A stretch of DNA of 64,000 nucleotides from Frigoriflavimonas asaccharolytica (lineage in GTDB: Bacteria > Bacteroidota > Bacteroidia > Flavobacteriales > Weeksellaceae): the NCBI RefSeq assembly GCF_013294015.1, contig NZ_JABSNO010000001.1, positions 228,120 through 292,119 of the forward strand, read 5' to 3'. Position 1 is the first letter of the stretch, and every line of letters begins with the position of its first letter. The notes under the pieces were generated by a model. The model searched no databases. It had not been told where the DNA came from and saw nothing but the letters and a program-made list of their open reading frames with translations. A program made the position numbers and the translations under genes. This document shows positions 8,094 through 17,251 of this stretch, one piece after another.

Positions 8094-10229
8094 TTATGTG
8101 TTCATATCTGCAATAATGTTCACAGCTTCTTTTAGATAAAAATCTTTCTTTAAATTTTTAATCCAATTATCTGTTTTTTTCTTAAAAGCTTCGTCTGTGG
8201 TTTCTCTTTTTATTTCATCTTGAAAGATGGAGAAATTTAAAGTTTTTCCGTCTTTATCTGTCCCGGTTTTATCTTCCCCATCAAATTTTTTAATTTGTGC
8301 TTTCCTTACGCTCATCACTTCAGAGAATTTTTTCTGATTTAAAGAGATGGTTTCCTCTTCATCCAATTTTTTCTTCCAAGCTGCAGATTCTAAAAGCAAC
8401 TGGTATTGTTTGTTGGTTTTCATTCTTGCTGCACTTTTCATTTCTAATTTTTTAATATCAAAAGCATTAGATTTCTGAAATTGTGTGGAAGGTATTTTGT
8501 CCCACGCAAGAGCGTTTTCATCATATCTTTCTCCTATTTCCGAGTAGGTGTAGAAATCATCTAGCATTACATCAGAATTGATACCTTTTCTTTGGGTAGA
8601 TTCTCCTGTGATTCTATAAAATTTTTGAATTGTAAGTTTCAGAGACCCAAAATCGTCGCTTGTATTTAAAAATCTATTTAAGTCTACAAAAGTTTGTACC
8701 GTTCCTTTCCCGAAAGATTGTGGAGAACCGATGACCAAAGCTCTACCATAATCTTGCATTACGCCAGCAAAAATCTCTGAAGCAGAAGCAGAAAGTTCAT
8801 TTTGCATAATGATTAAAGGTCCTGTCCAGATTGGTGAATTGTTTTTATTTTTGAGCGTCGTTATTTTTCCTTGTCCATCTTTCACTTGCACATATGGACC
8901 AGCATTCATAAATAATCCCATAATATCTCCAACTTCCGTAAGAGAACCTCCTCCATTATTTCTTAAATCTAGAATAATTCCCTTTACGTTTTGCGCTTTT
9001 AGTTTTATCAATTCTGCTTTTATATCATCTGATGCATTGTGATCATTTTCATCATTAAAATTTACGTTGAAACTTGGCAAATTAATGAAACCATATTTTT
9101 CTCCATTGTTTTCCACAACTATACTTCTTGCAAAAGTATCTTCAATAGAAACTTCTTCGCGCGTCATGGTAACTTCTTTGATGGATTTATCCTTTTTCTC
9201 AACGGTTAATGTAACTTGGGTTCCCTTTTCACCACGGATATATGTTACAGCTTCATCTGCAAGCATTCCAACCATATTCACAGGTTCGTCTTTTGGTGTA
9301 GAACGTACTTTTAAGATTTTATCTCCTTCTGTAAGTTGTTTAGATTTCCACGCTGGAGCTCCTACCGTTAAAGCACCCAGAAATAAATTTCCTCTTTTTT
9401 CTTGAATGATAGCACCAATTCCTATAATTTTACCTGTGAAACTAACATCAAAATCTTCTTTATCTTTTGGAGAATAATAATTTGTGTGCGGATCAAAAAC
9501 TTCTGTATAAGCATTCATGTAACGTGAAAACCAATCCATTTCTTTCACTTTTTTAAATCTTCTGAAAGAATCTGATATCAAATCTCCTACTTCTTCTTTT
9601 GCTTTTGTAAATTTTTGCTCTGGTGAAAGAATATTTAATTTAATAGTATCCTGCAATTTATATTTCTGTACAGAATCCTTTTTCAATTTTTGCGCTTCTT
9701 CTTTTGAAGTCATCGTTTCCATTTCTTGCAAAATGTTGTATTTGATGTACTTTTTCCATTCGTTATACAATTCTTGTTGATTATTAGGCGCATTCTTATT
9801 TTTTGCGTCCAAAATAAGAACTTCATCTTCCTCTAAATTGATTGGCTTGGTCAAAATTTCTTTCGTCATTTTATCAATTTCGTCTACTCTTTGTAGCAAT
9901 CTTGCATTCGTCAATTTAAAAAACGTAAGATCACCTTGGTTTAGATAATCGTCTAGTTTTGTCTCGTGCTTGCTAAATTCTACCATGTCAGACTGCATAT
10001 AGTATCTTTTCGCCGGATCTACAGATTCAAAATATTTTTTGTAAACGTCTTTAGAATAAGCATCGTTGATGGCTTTTGGACTATAGTGTAAATACGAAAG
10101 TGTATTTTTTACGCTTACCATAATGGTTTGCATTTTTTCGTCCTCATTCTTTGGGGAATTAAAGCAGAACATTAATGTTAGCAATGGCAAAACGAAAAGC
10201 ACTTTGTTGAGTTTATATTTTTTAAACAT
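8094..10229 (-). CDS. prc: Carboxy-terminal processing (tail-specific) protease, S41 family
   Basis: Periplasmic Ser-Lys protease that degrades proteins from hydrophobic C-termini. Domains in order: signal anchor (about 5-25), N-terminal helical domain (30-240), PDZ domain (about 245-340, FTGKIIGIGAIIQEK onward), the S41 catalytic core with NELSASASEIFAG (nucleophile Ser near 480) and SFGKGTVQ (general base Lys near 507), and the C-terminal DUF3340-type region. 711 aa matches Prc rather than the shorter CtpA type. Followed by mscS after 7 bp. Confidence 0.92.
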   Translation of the reverse strand: MFKKYKLNKVLFVLPLLTLMFCFNSPKNEDEKMQTIMVSVKNTLSYLHYSPKAINDAYSKDVYKKYFESVDPAKRYYMQSDMVEFSKHETKLDDYLNQGDLTFFKLTNARLLQRVDEIDKMTKEILTKPINLEEDEVLILDAKNKNAPNNQQELYNEWKKYIKYNILQEMETMTSKEEAQKLKKDSVQKYKLQDTIKLNILSPEQKFTKAKEEVGDLISDSFRRFKKVKEMDWFSRYMNAYTEVFDPHTNYYSPKDKEDFDVSFTGKIIGIGAIIQEKRGNLFLGALTVGAPAWKSKQLTEGDKILKVRSTPKDEPVNMVGMLADEAVTYIRGEKGTQVTLTVEKKDKSIKEVTMTREEVSIEDTFARSIVVENNGEKYGFINLPSFNVNFNDENDHNASDDIKAELIKLKAQNVKGIILDLRNNGGGSLTEVGDIMGLFMNAGPYVQVKDGQGKITTLKNKNNSPIWTGPLIIMQNELSASASEIFAGVMQDYGRALVIGSPQSFGKGTVQTFVDLNRFLNTSDDFGSLKLTIQKFYRITGESTQRKGINSDVMLDDFYTYSEIGERYDENALAWDKIPSTQFQKSNAFDIKKLEMKSAARMKTNKQYQLLLESAAWKKKLDEEETISLNQKKFSEVMSVRKAQIKKFDGEDKTGTDKDGKTLNFSIFQDEIKRETTDEAFKKKTDNWIKNLKKDFYLKEAVNIIADMNT

Positions 10230-10369
10230 AAGATTTTTGAATATATATCTAGATTAGTGTAGAGTAACGTAAATAATGTTACAGACGGATTTTCTGTCAT
10301 CAAATTTAATACCTTAAATACAAATATCCCTTTTATTTTAATTAAATTTGTGAAAACAGACAAAATTTT

Positions 10370-11137
10370 ATGCAAAAGCCCACAATACTGGTAACCAACG
10401 ATGATGGAATTACCGCACCAGGAATAAGAAATCTGGTAAAATTCATGAATGAAATAGGAGATGTAACCGTGGTTGCACCCAATTCCCCACAATCTGGGAA
10501 AGGACATGCAATTACCATCAACCAAACGCTTACTTTTGAAGAAATAAATCTTGAAGGACCACAAAAAGATTATGCACTAAGCGGAACTCCCGTAGATTGC
10601 GTGAAATTTGCGCTGGATAAAATTTTAACAAGCAAACCAGATTTGGTGGTTTCTGGCATTAATCATGGTGCAAATTCTTCCATCAACGTCATCTATTCTG
10701 GTACCATGAGTGCCGCAGTAGAAGCTGGTGTAGAAGGTTTGCAAGCTATTGGATTTTCGCTTTTAGATTTTGCTTGGGATGCAGATTTTTCTCATGCAAA
10801 AGAATTTATACAGAAAATTGTGAGAAATGTGCTGGAAAATCCTTTGCCAAAAGGTGTCGTTTTAAATGTAAATATTCCAAAACTAGCAGCTTCAGAAATA
10901 AAAGGCATCAAAGTTTGCCGACAAGCCAATGCAAAATGGGAAGAAAATTTTGACGAAAGAATAAATCCTCACGGCAAAAAATATTTTTGGCTTTCTGGCT
11001 ATTTCAATAATATGGACGAAGGCGAAGATGCCGATGAAACGGCTTTAGCAGAAGGTTATATTTCCGTAGTTCCAGTAAAATTTGATTTGACTGCGCATGA
11101 ATATATTGCAGAATTGGGGCAGATTTTGAACTCCTAG
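10370..11137 (+). CDS. surE: 5'/3'-nucleotidase SurE
   Basis: Metal-dependent nucleoside monophosphate phosphatase of stationary-phase survival. The N-terminal ILVTNDDGITAPGI motif provides the metal-binding Asp pair (11-12); APNSPQSGKGHAIT and VSGINHGANSS complete the active site. 255 aa is the usual length. Divergent from prc; a TAAATTTG box at about 10343-10350 fits the -7 promoter pattern 20 bp before the ATG. The stop codon is one base from that of the convergent membrane protein. Confidence 0.95.
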   Translation: MQKPTILVTNDDGITAPGIRNLVKFMNEIGDVTVVAPNSPQSGKGHAITINQTLTFEEINLEGPQKDYALSGTPVDCVKFALDKILTSKPDLVVSGINHGANSSINVIYSGTMSAAVEAGVEGLQAIGFSLLDFAWDADFSHAKEFIQKIVRNVLENPLPKGVVLNVNIPKLAASEIKGIKVCRQANAKWEENFDERINPHGKKYFWLSGYFNNMDEGEDADETALAEGYISVVPVKFDLTAHEYIAELGQILNS

Positions 11138-11138
11138 T

Positions 11139-12452
11139 CTAATTTTCAATAAATACACTTTTTTTCTTGTAGAAAGCTTTTAATTGAGAATTTACATAAT
11201 TCCTGTTATTAACAGTTCCCAATTCATCAAAATAGAGAATTTTGGGAACTGTTTTTATGGGTTTTAATCCAACTTCTTTGCTTTTAGAAGTTCGTAAGGT
11301 TTCGTGTCTATCAGCGATTTCATTTTCAAATTTTTGTAAATCTGTAGAAATCAATTCTTCCCCAATTTCATTTAAATTATAATTGAGATTGAAATAGATT
11401 GATTTATAAGGAAATAGCATAATTGATGGAATAAAAATTAATGCTAAAGAAACCATCCAGAGCTTTTTAATTTTATTAAAATATTGAGAAACTAAAACAC
11501 TCGTTGAAAGTAATGCAAATATTAAAATCGGCTCCAAACTCCTTTCTGAGGCTACCATTATGAAACCTGTGAAGGCTAAAACAACCATCAACATCATTTG
11601 AAATTTCCATAAATCTTTTACAGAAAATTGCTGCTTTATTTTTAAAATCTCTGCTTGAAAAACTGCGATAAATAATGGAATAATTAGACCAACTTTCAGC
11701 AAAACATAAACTGCGTTTGCAATGGCAACAGCAATTTTTTTCAGATTGCTCATCCAAAAATCTGTTTCTTCGTCTCCCATTCTCACAAAATTTCCTGGTG
11801 CAAAAAAGGTGAAGCAAAAGAAAATTAATCCAAAAACAAATTGCGAAAAAGTATCTTTATTTAGATTTTTATAAAATTGGAATATCAAAAATAATAACAA
11901 GAAAAGTGCAACGATTTCATTAGAGCCCATCATCGCAAAAATTAAAAAATATTTTAAAATTTCCAGCAGAAGATTGGTTTTTTTTATGCCTAAAATATAT
12001 AAGAAATACAGGCCAAATATATGAGGTAGTTGATAAACTATCGCACCTGTCAACCAAAAATAATGTTCAGACAAACTCGCTAAAACTACCGTGTAAAAAA
12101 GAAAAGCGATGAAAGATTTTTTCACCGCTTGACTATTATTTAAGTTAAAATATCTTTGAAAATTTAGAAAAAAACCAAATATCAAATTTCCCCAGAGAAA
12201 CATTGGAAATGCTTTTGGCAGCCAATTTAATGATAAATTTCCCGCAGGATTAAAAGCATTCAACGAAAAGGCGAAATATCTGCCTCCCCAATTAAAATAT
12301 TTCTGAATGCAATGTTGCCAAATACCCAATTCATTTGTAGAAGCCGCAAAGCCGTAATCATCTGTTTGATAGGTATTAAACATCGAAATGTAACACAGGC
12401 TACAAATTAAAATTATCGATAGGTATAATAAAAAATTTTCTAAAAATTTCAT
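11139..12452 (-). CDS. Polytopic membrane protein, DUF6056/glycosyltransferase-like
   Basis: 437-aa membrane protein with roughly 10-11 hydrophobic helices. The TDDYGFAASTNELG and NWGGRYFAF motifs after the first helix resemble DUF6056 and the first periplasmic loop of GT-C type glycosyltransferases, so a role in envelope glycan or lipid-linked sugar transfer is possible but unproven. The ATG chosen (12452) overlaps the fabG stop by one base as TAATG; a longer reading starting at 12473 would run into fabG. Probably translationally coupled to fabG. Confidence 0.65.
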   Translation of the reverse strand: MKFLENFLLYLSIILICSLCYISMFNTYQTDDYGFAASTNELGIWQHCIQKYFNWGGRYFAFSLNAFNPAGNLSLNWLPKAFPMFLWGNLIFGFFLNFQRYFNLNNSQAVKKSFIAFLFYTVVLASLSEHYFWLTGAIVYQLPHIFGLYFLYILGIKKTNLLLEILKYFLIFAMMGSNEIVALFLLLFLIFQFYKNLNKDTFSQFVFGLIFFCFTFFAPGNFVRMGDEETDFWMSNLKKIAVAIANAVYVLLKVGLIIPLFIAVFQAEILKIKQQFSVKDLWKFQMMLMVVLAFTGFIMVASERSLEPILIFALLSTSVLVSQYFNKIKKLWMVSLALIFIPSIMLFPYKSIYFNLNYNLNEIGEELISTDLQKFENEIADRHETLRTSKSKEVGLKPIKTVPKILYFDELGTVNNRNYVNSQLKAFYKKKSVFIEN

Positions 12453-13195
12453 TAAGTTAGCATTCCGCCGCAAACATTTAATACTTGCCCAGAAATGTAA
12501 GAAGACATATCACTTCCCAAGAAAACACAAGCATTTGCCACATCTTCTGGCTGTCCGCCACGTTTTAATGGAATACCATCTCTCCAACTTTGTACGGTTT
12601 TTTCGTCTAATGCTGCCGTCATTTCAGTTTCTATAAATCCTGGCGCAATTGCATTGCAACGGATATTTCTAGAACCTAACTCCAAAGCTATAGATTTCGT
12701 AAAACCAATAACACCCGCTTTTGAAGCTGCGTAATTGGCTTGTCCTGCATTTCCTTTCACACCAACGATGGATGTCATATTGATAATAGAACCAGCTTTT
12801 GCTTTCATCATTGGTTTCACCACGGCTTTTGTAAGGTTGAACACAGAATCCAGATTCACGTTGATCACTTTGTCCCAATCTTCTTTAGACATTCTAAGCA
12901 TCAAATTGTCTTTGGTAATTCCAGCATTATTAATCAGGATATCTATTTTTCCAAATTCTGCCATCACGTCTTCTACCAATTTTTGAGCAGCATCATAATC
13001 AGACGCATCAGATTGATATGCTTTCACTTTGGTGATTGCACTTAAAGCAGTTTCTAACTCTTTAGCTTTCTCTACAGAACCAGCATACGTGAAGGCAACT
13101 TCTGCACCTTGCGCTGCAAAAACCTCTGCAATTCCTTTTCCAATTCCTCTTGTAGCTCCTGTAATCAAGGCTACTTTTCCTTCTAATAATTTCAT
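12452..13195 (-). CDS. fabG: 3-oxoacyl-[acyl-carrier-protein] reductase
   Basis: NADPH-dependent reductase of the fatty-acid elongation cycle. Classical SDR: TGATRGIGKGIAE cofactor motif near the N-terminus, NNAG (IDILINNAGITKDN), catalytic Ser in NMTSIVGVKGNAGQ, YxxxK in YAASKAG, and the FabG-type GFIETEMT and SSYISGQVLNVCGGM ends. 247 aa is typical. It is upstream of, and coupled with, the polytopic membrane protein gene. Confidence 0.93.
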   Translation of the reverse strand: MKLLEGKVALITGATRGIGKGIAEVFAAQGAEVAFTYAGSVEKAKELETALSAITKVKAYQSDASDYDAAQKLVEDVMAEFGKIDILINNAGITKDNLMLRMSKEDWDKVINVNLDSVFNLTKAVVKPMMKAKAGSIINMTSIVGVKGNAGQANYAASKAGVIGFTKSIALELGSRNIRCNAIAPGFIETEMTAALDEKTVQSWRDGIPLKRGGQPEDVANACVFLGSDMSSYISGQVLNVCGGMLT

Positions 13196-13309
13196 ATCTT
13201 ATCCTGTTAAAGTTTTTTATTTTTAAATAATATTTAATTTTTCAAGTTATTTACTTGTGGAAAAATTATATCAGTCCTTTTTTGATTAATTTAAATTTAC
13301 AAAATCTTT

Positions 13310-14299
13310 TTAATCTAGCCAAGGTAAAAATTTTGGCTCCTCAATTTTCAAAGTCGGATTTTCAGAATTAATGGTTTCTCCGTCGATTACTTTTTGATAC
13401 ATTTTGATGTAATTTTCTGCCATTACTTTCGCACTAAAATTTTCTACTGCATATTGATGGGCTTCATTTCTGTCAAAATTTTCGAAATTTTGTATCGCTT
13501 CTGTCAATTTTTTACGAGAATTTGATAAATATCCTAGGTTTTTTGGCACCAATTCAGATATTGCTCCGTAAGGACTTGCAAAAACCGGACAGCCGAAATA
13601 CAGACTTTCTATGATGGCCAAACCAAAAGGCTCATTCCACAAAACGGGAAATATAAGACCTTTTGAAGTATTCATAATTCGCGATTTTTGATCGTTGTCT
13701 ACCATCCCAAAAAATTTTGCTTTTGGTGTAAAGGTAAAACGAAGTCCCATATTGATGTTGAATCTTTTGCCACCCATCACAAAGAGCTTTTCTCGTGGCG
13801 CATTTTTCACCACATCTATTGCTCCCTGCAAATTTTTCAATCTCCAAGCTCCTTTTCCTAAAAAATGAAAGTGGGTTCTTTTGCTATCTAAATCTGGTTT
13901 TTGATAATTGTCCCAATTTAATCCATTGTAAACAAAACCATCTCCTCCATATCTTTCTGCTTGGTTTTTCGAAACAAAGATGGTGTTTTTTAAAAGCAAA
14001 TGCCCAAATGGAATGTTGCCATGCAAGGTAAAAACGAAAGGTGTTTCCAGCTCATCCATACCTTCAAAACCGGAATGAAAATGCAAAACATCTACATCTT
14101 TTGGAAGGTCTTTTCTAATATCAACAATACTTTCTATGGCAATTTTTTTCCCAAACGGAATTTTAGAATCTCCATTTACCACGAAGGTAATTTCGTGGTT
14201 TTGCTTGTGAAGTTCTTCCGCCAAATCCCAAACAACACGTTCCGTACCACCATATTTGGTGACGGGTAAAGTTGCTTTGTGAATGATGGCTATTTTCAT
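13310..14299 (-). CDS. Family 4 glycosyltransferase
   Basis: 329-aa GT-B fold sugar transferase. The N-terminal YGGTERVVWDLAEELHKQ loop and the C-terminal donor-binding motif NEPFGLAIIESLYFGCPVFA (E-x7-E) place it in GT4. Acceptor and sugar are unknown. It is monocistronic between fabG and rsmI, 52 bp from rsmI. Confidence 0.85.
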   Translation of the reverse strand: MKIAIIHKATLPVTKYGGTERVVWDLAEELHKQNHEITFVVNGDSKIPFGKKIAIESIVDIRKDLPKDVDVLHFHSGFEGMDELETPFVFTLHGNIPFGHLLLKNTIFVSKNQAERYGGDGFVYNGLNWDNYQKPDLDSKRTHFHFLGKGAWRLKNLQGAIDVVKNAPREKLFVMGGKRFNINMGLRFTFTPKAKFFGMVDNDQKSRIMNTSKGLIFPVLWNEPFGLAIIESLYFGCPVFASPYGAISELVPKNLGYLSNSRKKLTEAIQNFENFDRNEAHQYAVENFSAKVMAENYIKMYQKVIDGETINSENPTLKIEEPKFLPWLD

Positions 14300-14351
14300 C
14301 GGTAGATTTTTATTTTTTAAAGGACAAGGTTTTATTTTGTTAATGGCGCCT

Positions 14352-15026
14352 TTATATTAAATTATTAATCACCAATACAATCTCCCCTTTCAAGGTTTTA
14401 CTTTTAGAAAAATCTATCAATTCTTGAATGGTTCCGCGCTTTGTTTCTTCAAATTTTTTAGAAATTTCTCGGCTTAAACTTACTTTTGTTTCCTCACCAA
14501 AAAATTCTTTTATCTGCTCCAATGTCGTATTTATTTTGTGTGGGCTTTCGTATAAAACGATGGTTTTTTTCTCTGCAGCTAGTTGTATTAATTTTGTTTG
14601 CCTGCCTTTTTTGGGGGGCAAAAATCCTGCAAAAATAAATTCGTTATTTGGCAATCCAGAAACTACCAATGCTGGTACAAAAGCAACTGCACCTGGCAAA
14701 CATTGCATTTCTAAATTTTCTTCTGCTATTGCTCTCGCCATCAAAAAACCAGGATCCGAAATTCCAGGTGTCCCTGCATCGGTAATTAAGGCGATGTTTT
14801 GCCCGTTTTTAAGATCCTCAATTACACGTTGCGTCATCTGATGCTCGTTGTGTAAGTGATAGGATTTCAAAGGTTTAGCTATTTCATAATATTTTAAAAG
14901 AACGCCAGAAGTTCTGGTGTCTTCGCACAAAATATAGTCTGCTTCTTTCAAAATTCTAATGGCTCGGAAAGTCATGTCTTCCAGATTTCCGATGGGTGTT
15001 GGTACGAAGTAAAGTATTCCGCTCAT
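14352..15026 (-). CDS. rsmI: 16S rRNA (cytidine1402-2'-O)-methyltransferase
   Basis: Methylates the ribose of C1402 in the decoding centre. Diagnostic motifs: FVPTPIGNLEDMTFRAI at the N-terminus, CEDTRTSGVLLKYY, YHLHNE, and the SAM-pocket ALITDAGTPGISDPG, followed by LPGAVAFVPALVVSGLP. 224 aa is short but normal for versions that lack the C-terminal extension. Confidence 0.95.
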   Translation of the reverse strand: MSGILYFVPTPIGNLEDMTFRAIRILKEADYILCEDTRTSGVLLKYYEIAKPLKSYHLHNEHQMTQRVIEDLKNGQNIALITDAGTPGISDPGFLMARAIAEENLEMQCLPGAVAFVPALVVSGLPNNEFIFAGFLPPKKGRQTKLIQLAAEKKTIVLYESPHKINTTLEQIKEFFGEETKVSLSREISKKFEETKRGTIQELIDFSKSKTLKGEIVLVINNLI

Positions 15027-15040
15027 TTGTTTTTATCTAT

Positions 15041-15110
15041 GGAATAAATTCCAAAGTTAGTTTATCTATCGTCGCTTTGCGACCTACTGTTGAATTGCAA
15101 AGCTACGACC
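15041..15110. repeat. Structured repeat copy A (degenerate)
   Basis: GGAATAAATTCC at 15041-15052, then hairpin arms GTCGCTTTGC (15071-15080) and GCAAAG-C-TACGAC (about 15097-15109). The arms are imperfect. Confidence 0.65.
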
Positions 15111-15132
15111 TAAATTTTTGACTAAAAATTAT

Positions 15133-15203
15133 GGAATAAATTCCAAAGTTGGTTTATCGCTCATCGCTTTGCGAACAACTGCCAAGTTGCAGAGCAACGA
15201 CCG
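15133..15203. repeat. Structured repeat copy B (degenerate)
   Basis: GGAATAAATTCC at 15133-15144, 92 bp after copy A and in the same orientation. Hairpin arms are TCGCTTTGCG (about 15164-15173) and TGCAGAGCAACGA (about 15188-15200). Copies A and B look about three-quarters identical by eye. Confidence 0.65.
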
Positions 15204-15212
15204 ATATAATTG

Positions 15213-15232
15213 CCTAAAATTTTAATTTTAGG
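15213..15232. terminator. Hairpin after the transposase gene
   Basis: Perfect palindrome with arms CCTAAAAT / ATTTTAGG and a 4-nt loop, 12 bp from the transposase stop. There is no strong T-run in either direction, so termination is only possible, not shown. Confidence 0.35.
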
Positions 15233-15244
15233 ACTTAAAAAAAA

Positions 15245-15706
15245 TCACATTAAATCTTCAAACCAATAGTCTTCATCATATTCGACTTCAAATTTCTGTA
15301 AAAGATTTTTATATTCAGCTTTAAAATTTTGTTTTCTATGATGCTCTTCTTGATTCTCAATATATTTATACACATTGTTAATAGCAGATTGGCTATAACT
15401 AAAACCTCCAAATCCTCTTTGCCATTCAAATCTATCTTCTAAAAACCCGTTTTCATTGATCCATTTTGAGGATTTTGCCTTTACACTTTTCATTACATCT
15501 GAAAGTGAACAGGTAGTTTTTAAAGAAAAAAAACAATGAACATGATCCTCCACTCCACCAACAATAATTGTTTTACAACCTGTTTCATTGATTAAATTTC
15601 CCAAAACAGCATGCAAATCTTTTTTAAAGTGATCCTTAATTAATGCTCTGCGATATTTCACAGCGAAAACAGCTTGAACATAAATTTTAACATAAGTGTT
15701 CGGCAT
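15245..15706 (-). CDS. IS200/IS605-type (Y1, HUH) transposase, possible RAYT
   Basis: 153-aa single-strand DNA transposase. The HUH motif is EDHVHCFF (about residues 50-57); the catalytic Tyr lies in the helix VYKYIENQEEHH (about 110-121), a combination typical of the common Bacteroidota IS200-like family, as are the EWQRGFGGFSYSQS segment and the acidic C-terminus. The reading frame is intact. No TnpB partner is adjacent. Flanking structured repeats support a complete unit. It sits between rsmI and the MurC-like gene, all on the minus strand. Confidence 0.9.
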   Translation of the reverse strand: MPNTYVKIYVQAVFAVKYRRALIKDHFKKDLHAVLGNLINETGCKTIIVGGVEDHVHCFFSLKTTCSLSDVMKSVKAKSSKWINENGFLEDRFEWQRGFGGFSYSQSAINNVYKYIENQEEHHRKQNFKAEYKNLLQKFEVEYDEDYWFEDLM

Positions 15707-15755
15707 TTTTGTTTATTTAAAATTTCTGTTTTTATCGCAACACTATCATTTCATC

Positions 15756-15832
15756 GGAATAAATTCCGTTTCTGGATATCGGTCGTCGCTATGCGACTCT
15801 TTCGATAAGTCGCATAGCGACGACCGATATTC
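15756..15832. repeat. Structured repeat copy C with perfect 22-bp hairpin
   Basis: GGAATAAATTCC at 15756-15767 followed by a perfect inverted repeat with 22-bp arms at 15776-15797 and 15809-15830 (core GTCGCTATGCGAC) and an 11-nt loop. It lies 5' of the transposase gene and about 35 bp past the MurC-like stop codon. Confidence 0.85.
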
Positions 15833-15865
15833 CAACCAAAGATTTCAATCTTTGGTATTCATGCA

Positions 15866-17242
15866 TCACAATTGCTCAAATAAATCCGCCCCAAACTCTT
15901 CCAAACTCGGATCTCTTGCTCCCATTAATAATAAAACCGTTCCTTCTTTCAAATTTGGTCTTATGGTTTCTAAAAAATCTTCTCGATTTTCTACAAAATG
16001 AGCGTTTTTTCTATTTTTTTGTAAATCTTGAATCAAATCATTGGCAGAAATGTCCTTTTTTGCTGTTCCACCAGCATAGAAAATTTCGCTCATCCAAATT
16101 TCGTCATTTTCGCGAAGCGCATTGCCAATTTCTTCCACAAAATCTGCTCGCAAAAATCTGGTTGGTTTGTAACCATGCGGTTGAAACCAAGCAATTACTT
16201 TCTCTGCCAAAGGTTGACAAGCTTTAATGGAAGCAGCACATTTTGCAGGATTGTGCGCATAATCATCTATTACCCAAACTCCATTTTTCTCTCCTAAAAT
16301 TTGATGTCTTCTATATATTCCTTCATAATGTTTCAGGCTTTCTGCGCAGGTTTTTGCACTTACGCCAATTTGCAAAGCAACAGCAATAGCTGCGGCAGCG
16401 TTTTCTACAGAATGTTGTCCGAGAGCATTCATTTCAAACAATTGATCTTGCAATTCAAATTTTAATTGAAAACCATTTTGCGAGAAATTTTTGGCAGAAA
16501 ATCCAGCATTTCCATCTTCAAAACCGAAGTCGTTTTTACTATTTTCGGATAAAGATTTCGCCAATGTATTCGATTGGTTTACAACAAACAAGCTATTGGT
16601 ATTGTTTTTAAATATGGTGAATAAATCTATCAATTCATCAATTTCCTGATGATCTTTGTCTATATTGAGTAGCACGCCAATTTCCGGATGATATTGCACC
16701 ACAGAACCATCGCTTTCGTCTGCTTCTATGATGAGCCAATCTCCATTTCCAACGGCGGCATTTCCTATTTTTCCTTGTTTAATGATGCTCGTTAAACCTG
16801 CGCCAGAAATAATACTGGGCTCTAATTTTGCATCCAACAAAATTTGGTACAACATGGCAGAAGTTGTAGATTTTCCAGAAGTTCCCGCAATGGCAATGGT
16901 TTTTTTACTTTTAGCAATCATTGCTAGCAATTCACTTCTTCTCAAGATTGGAATCCGTAGTTCTTTAGCTTTTACAATTTCTAAAACCGTGTCTTCAATT
17001 GCGGTAGAAGCTACTATTACATCGGTTTTTTCAGAAATTCCTTCTCCATTTTGCAAAAAACATTGGATACCTTCTGCTTCTAATTGTGTTCTAATTTTAT
17101 TCTCTTCATTTGGGTTGAAATATCTGTCGCTACCAGAAACCTCTTTACCAATTCCTTGCAGATATTGCGCAATAGCGCTCATTCCAACACCTGCAACACC
17201 TATGAAAAATACGTTCTTAAAATCTGAAATATCTTTTATCAT
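15866..17242 (-). CDS. Mur ligase family protein, MurC-like
   Basis: ATP-dependent amino acid ligase of peptidoglycan synthesis. NVFFIGVAGVGMSAIAQYL and GSDRYFNPNE at the N-terminus and ASTAIEDT are MurC-type; the ATP site is AGTSGKSTT (about residue 118); central-domain motifs EADESDGS, HSVENAAAAIAVAL and a C-terminal DDYAHNPAKCAA follow. 458 aa is normal. It stands alone rather than in a division/cell-wall cluster, and the C-terminal FYAGGTAKKDIS segment departs from textbook MurC, so it may be a MurC paralogue or an Mpl-like recycling ligase. Confidence 0.75.
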   Translation of the reverse strand: MIKDISDFKNVFFIGVAGVGMSAIAQYLQGIGKEVSGSDRYFNPNEENKIRTQLEAEGIQCFLQNGEGISEKTDVIVASTAIEDTVLEIVKAKELRIPILRRSELLAMIAKSKKTIAIAGTSGKSTTSAMLYQILLDAKLEPSIISGAGLTSIIKQGKIGNAAVGNGDWLIIEADESDGSVVQYHPEIGVLLNIDKDHQEIDELIDLFTIFKNNTNSLFVVNQSNTLAKSLSENSKNDFGFEDGNAGFSAKNFSQNGFQLKFELQDQLFEMNALGQHSVENAAAAIAVALQIGVSAKTCAESLKHYEGIYRRHQILGEKNGVWVIDDYAHNPAKCAASIKACQPLAEKVIAWFQPHGYKPTRFLRADFVEEIGNALRENDEIWMSEIFYAGGTAKKDISANDLIQDLQKNRKNAHFVENREDFLETIRPNLKEGTVLLLMGARDPSLEEFGADLFEQL

Positions 17243-17251
17243 TCTACTATT

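Larger units (their letters stand above)
15041..15832 (-). mobile_element. IS200/RAYT-like unit: transposase with three structured flanking repeats
   Basis: A single Y1 transposase gene (15245-15706) is bracketed by three copies of the same module: palindrome GGAATAAATTCC, a short spacer, then a hairpin built on CGTCGC-nTGCGA / TCGCA-nAGCGACG. Two degenerate copies lie 3' of the gene (15041-15110 and 15133-15203) and one nearly perfect copy lies 5' (15756-15832). Hairpin ends suit the single-strand recognition of IS200/IS605 and REP-associated transposases. Exact ends are not determined. Confidence 0.6.

Noticed and set aside
9067..9405. 112-codon open frame antisense to prc
   Set aside because: It is a mirror of the conserved protease reading frame, with no family resemblance and no own regulatory signals.
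15213..15232. CCTAAAAT/ATTTTAGG hairpin as part of the IS200-like repeat module
   Set aside because: It lacks the CGTCGC core and the GGAATAAATTCC box, so it is kept as a possible terminator only.
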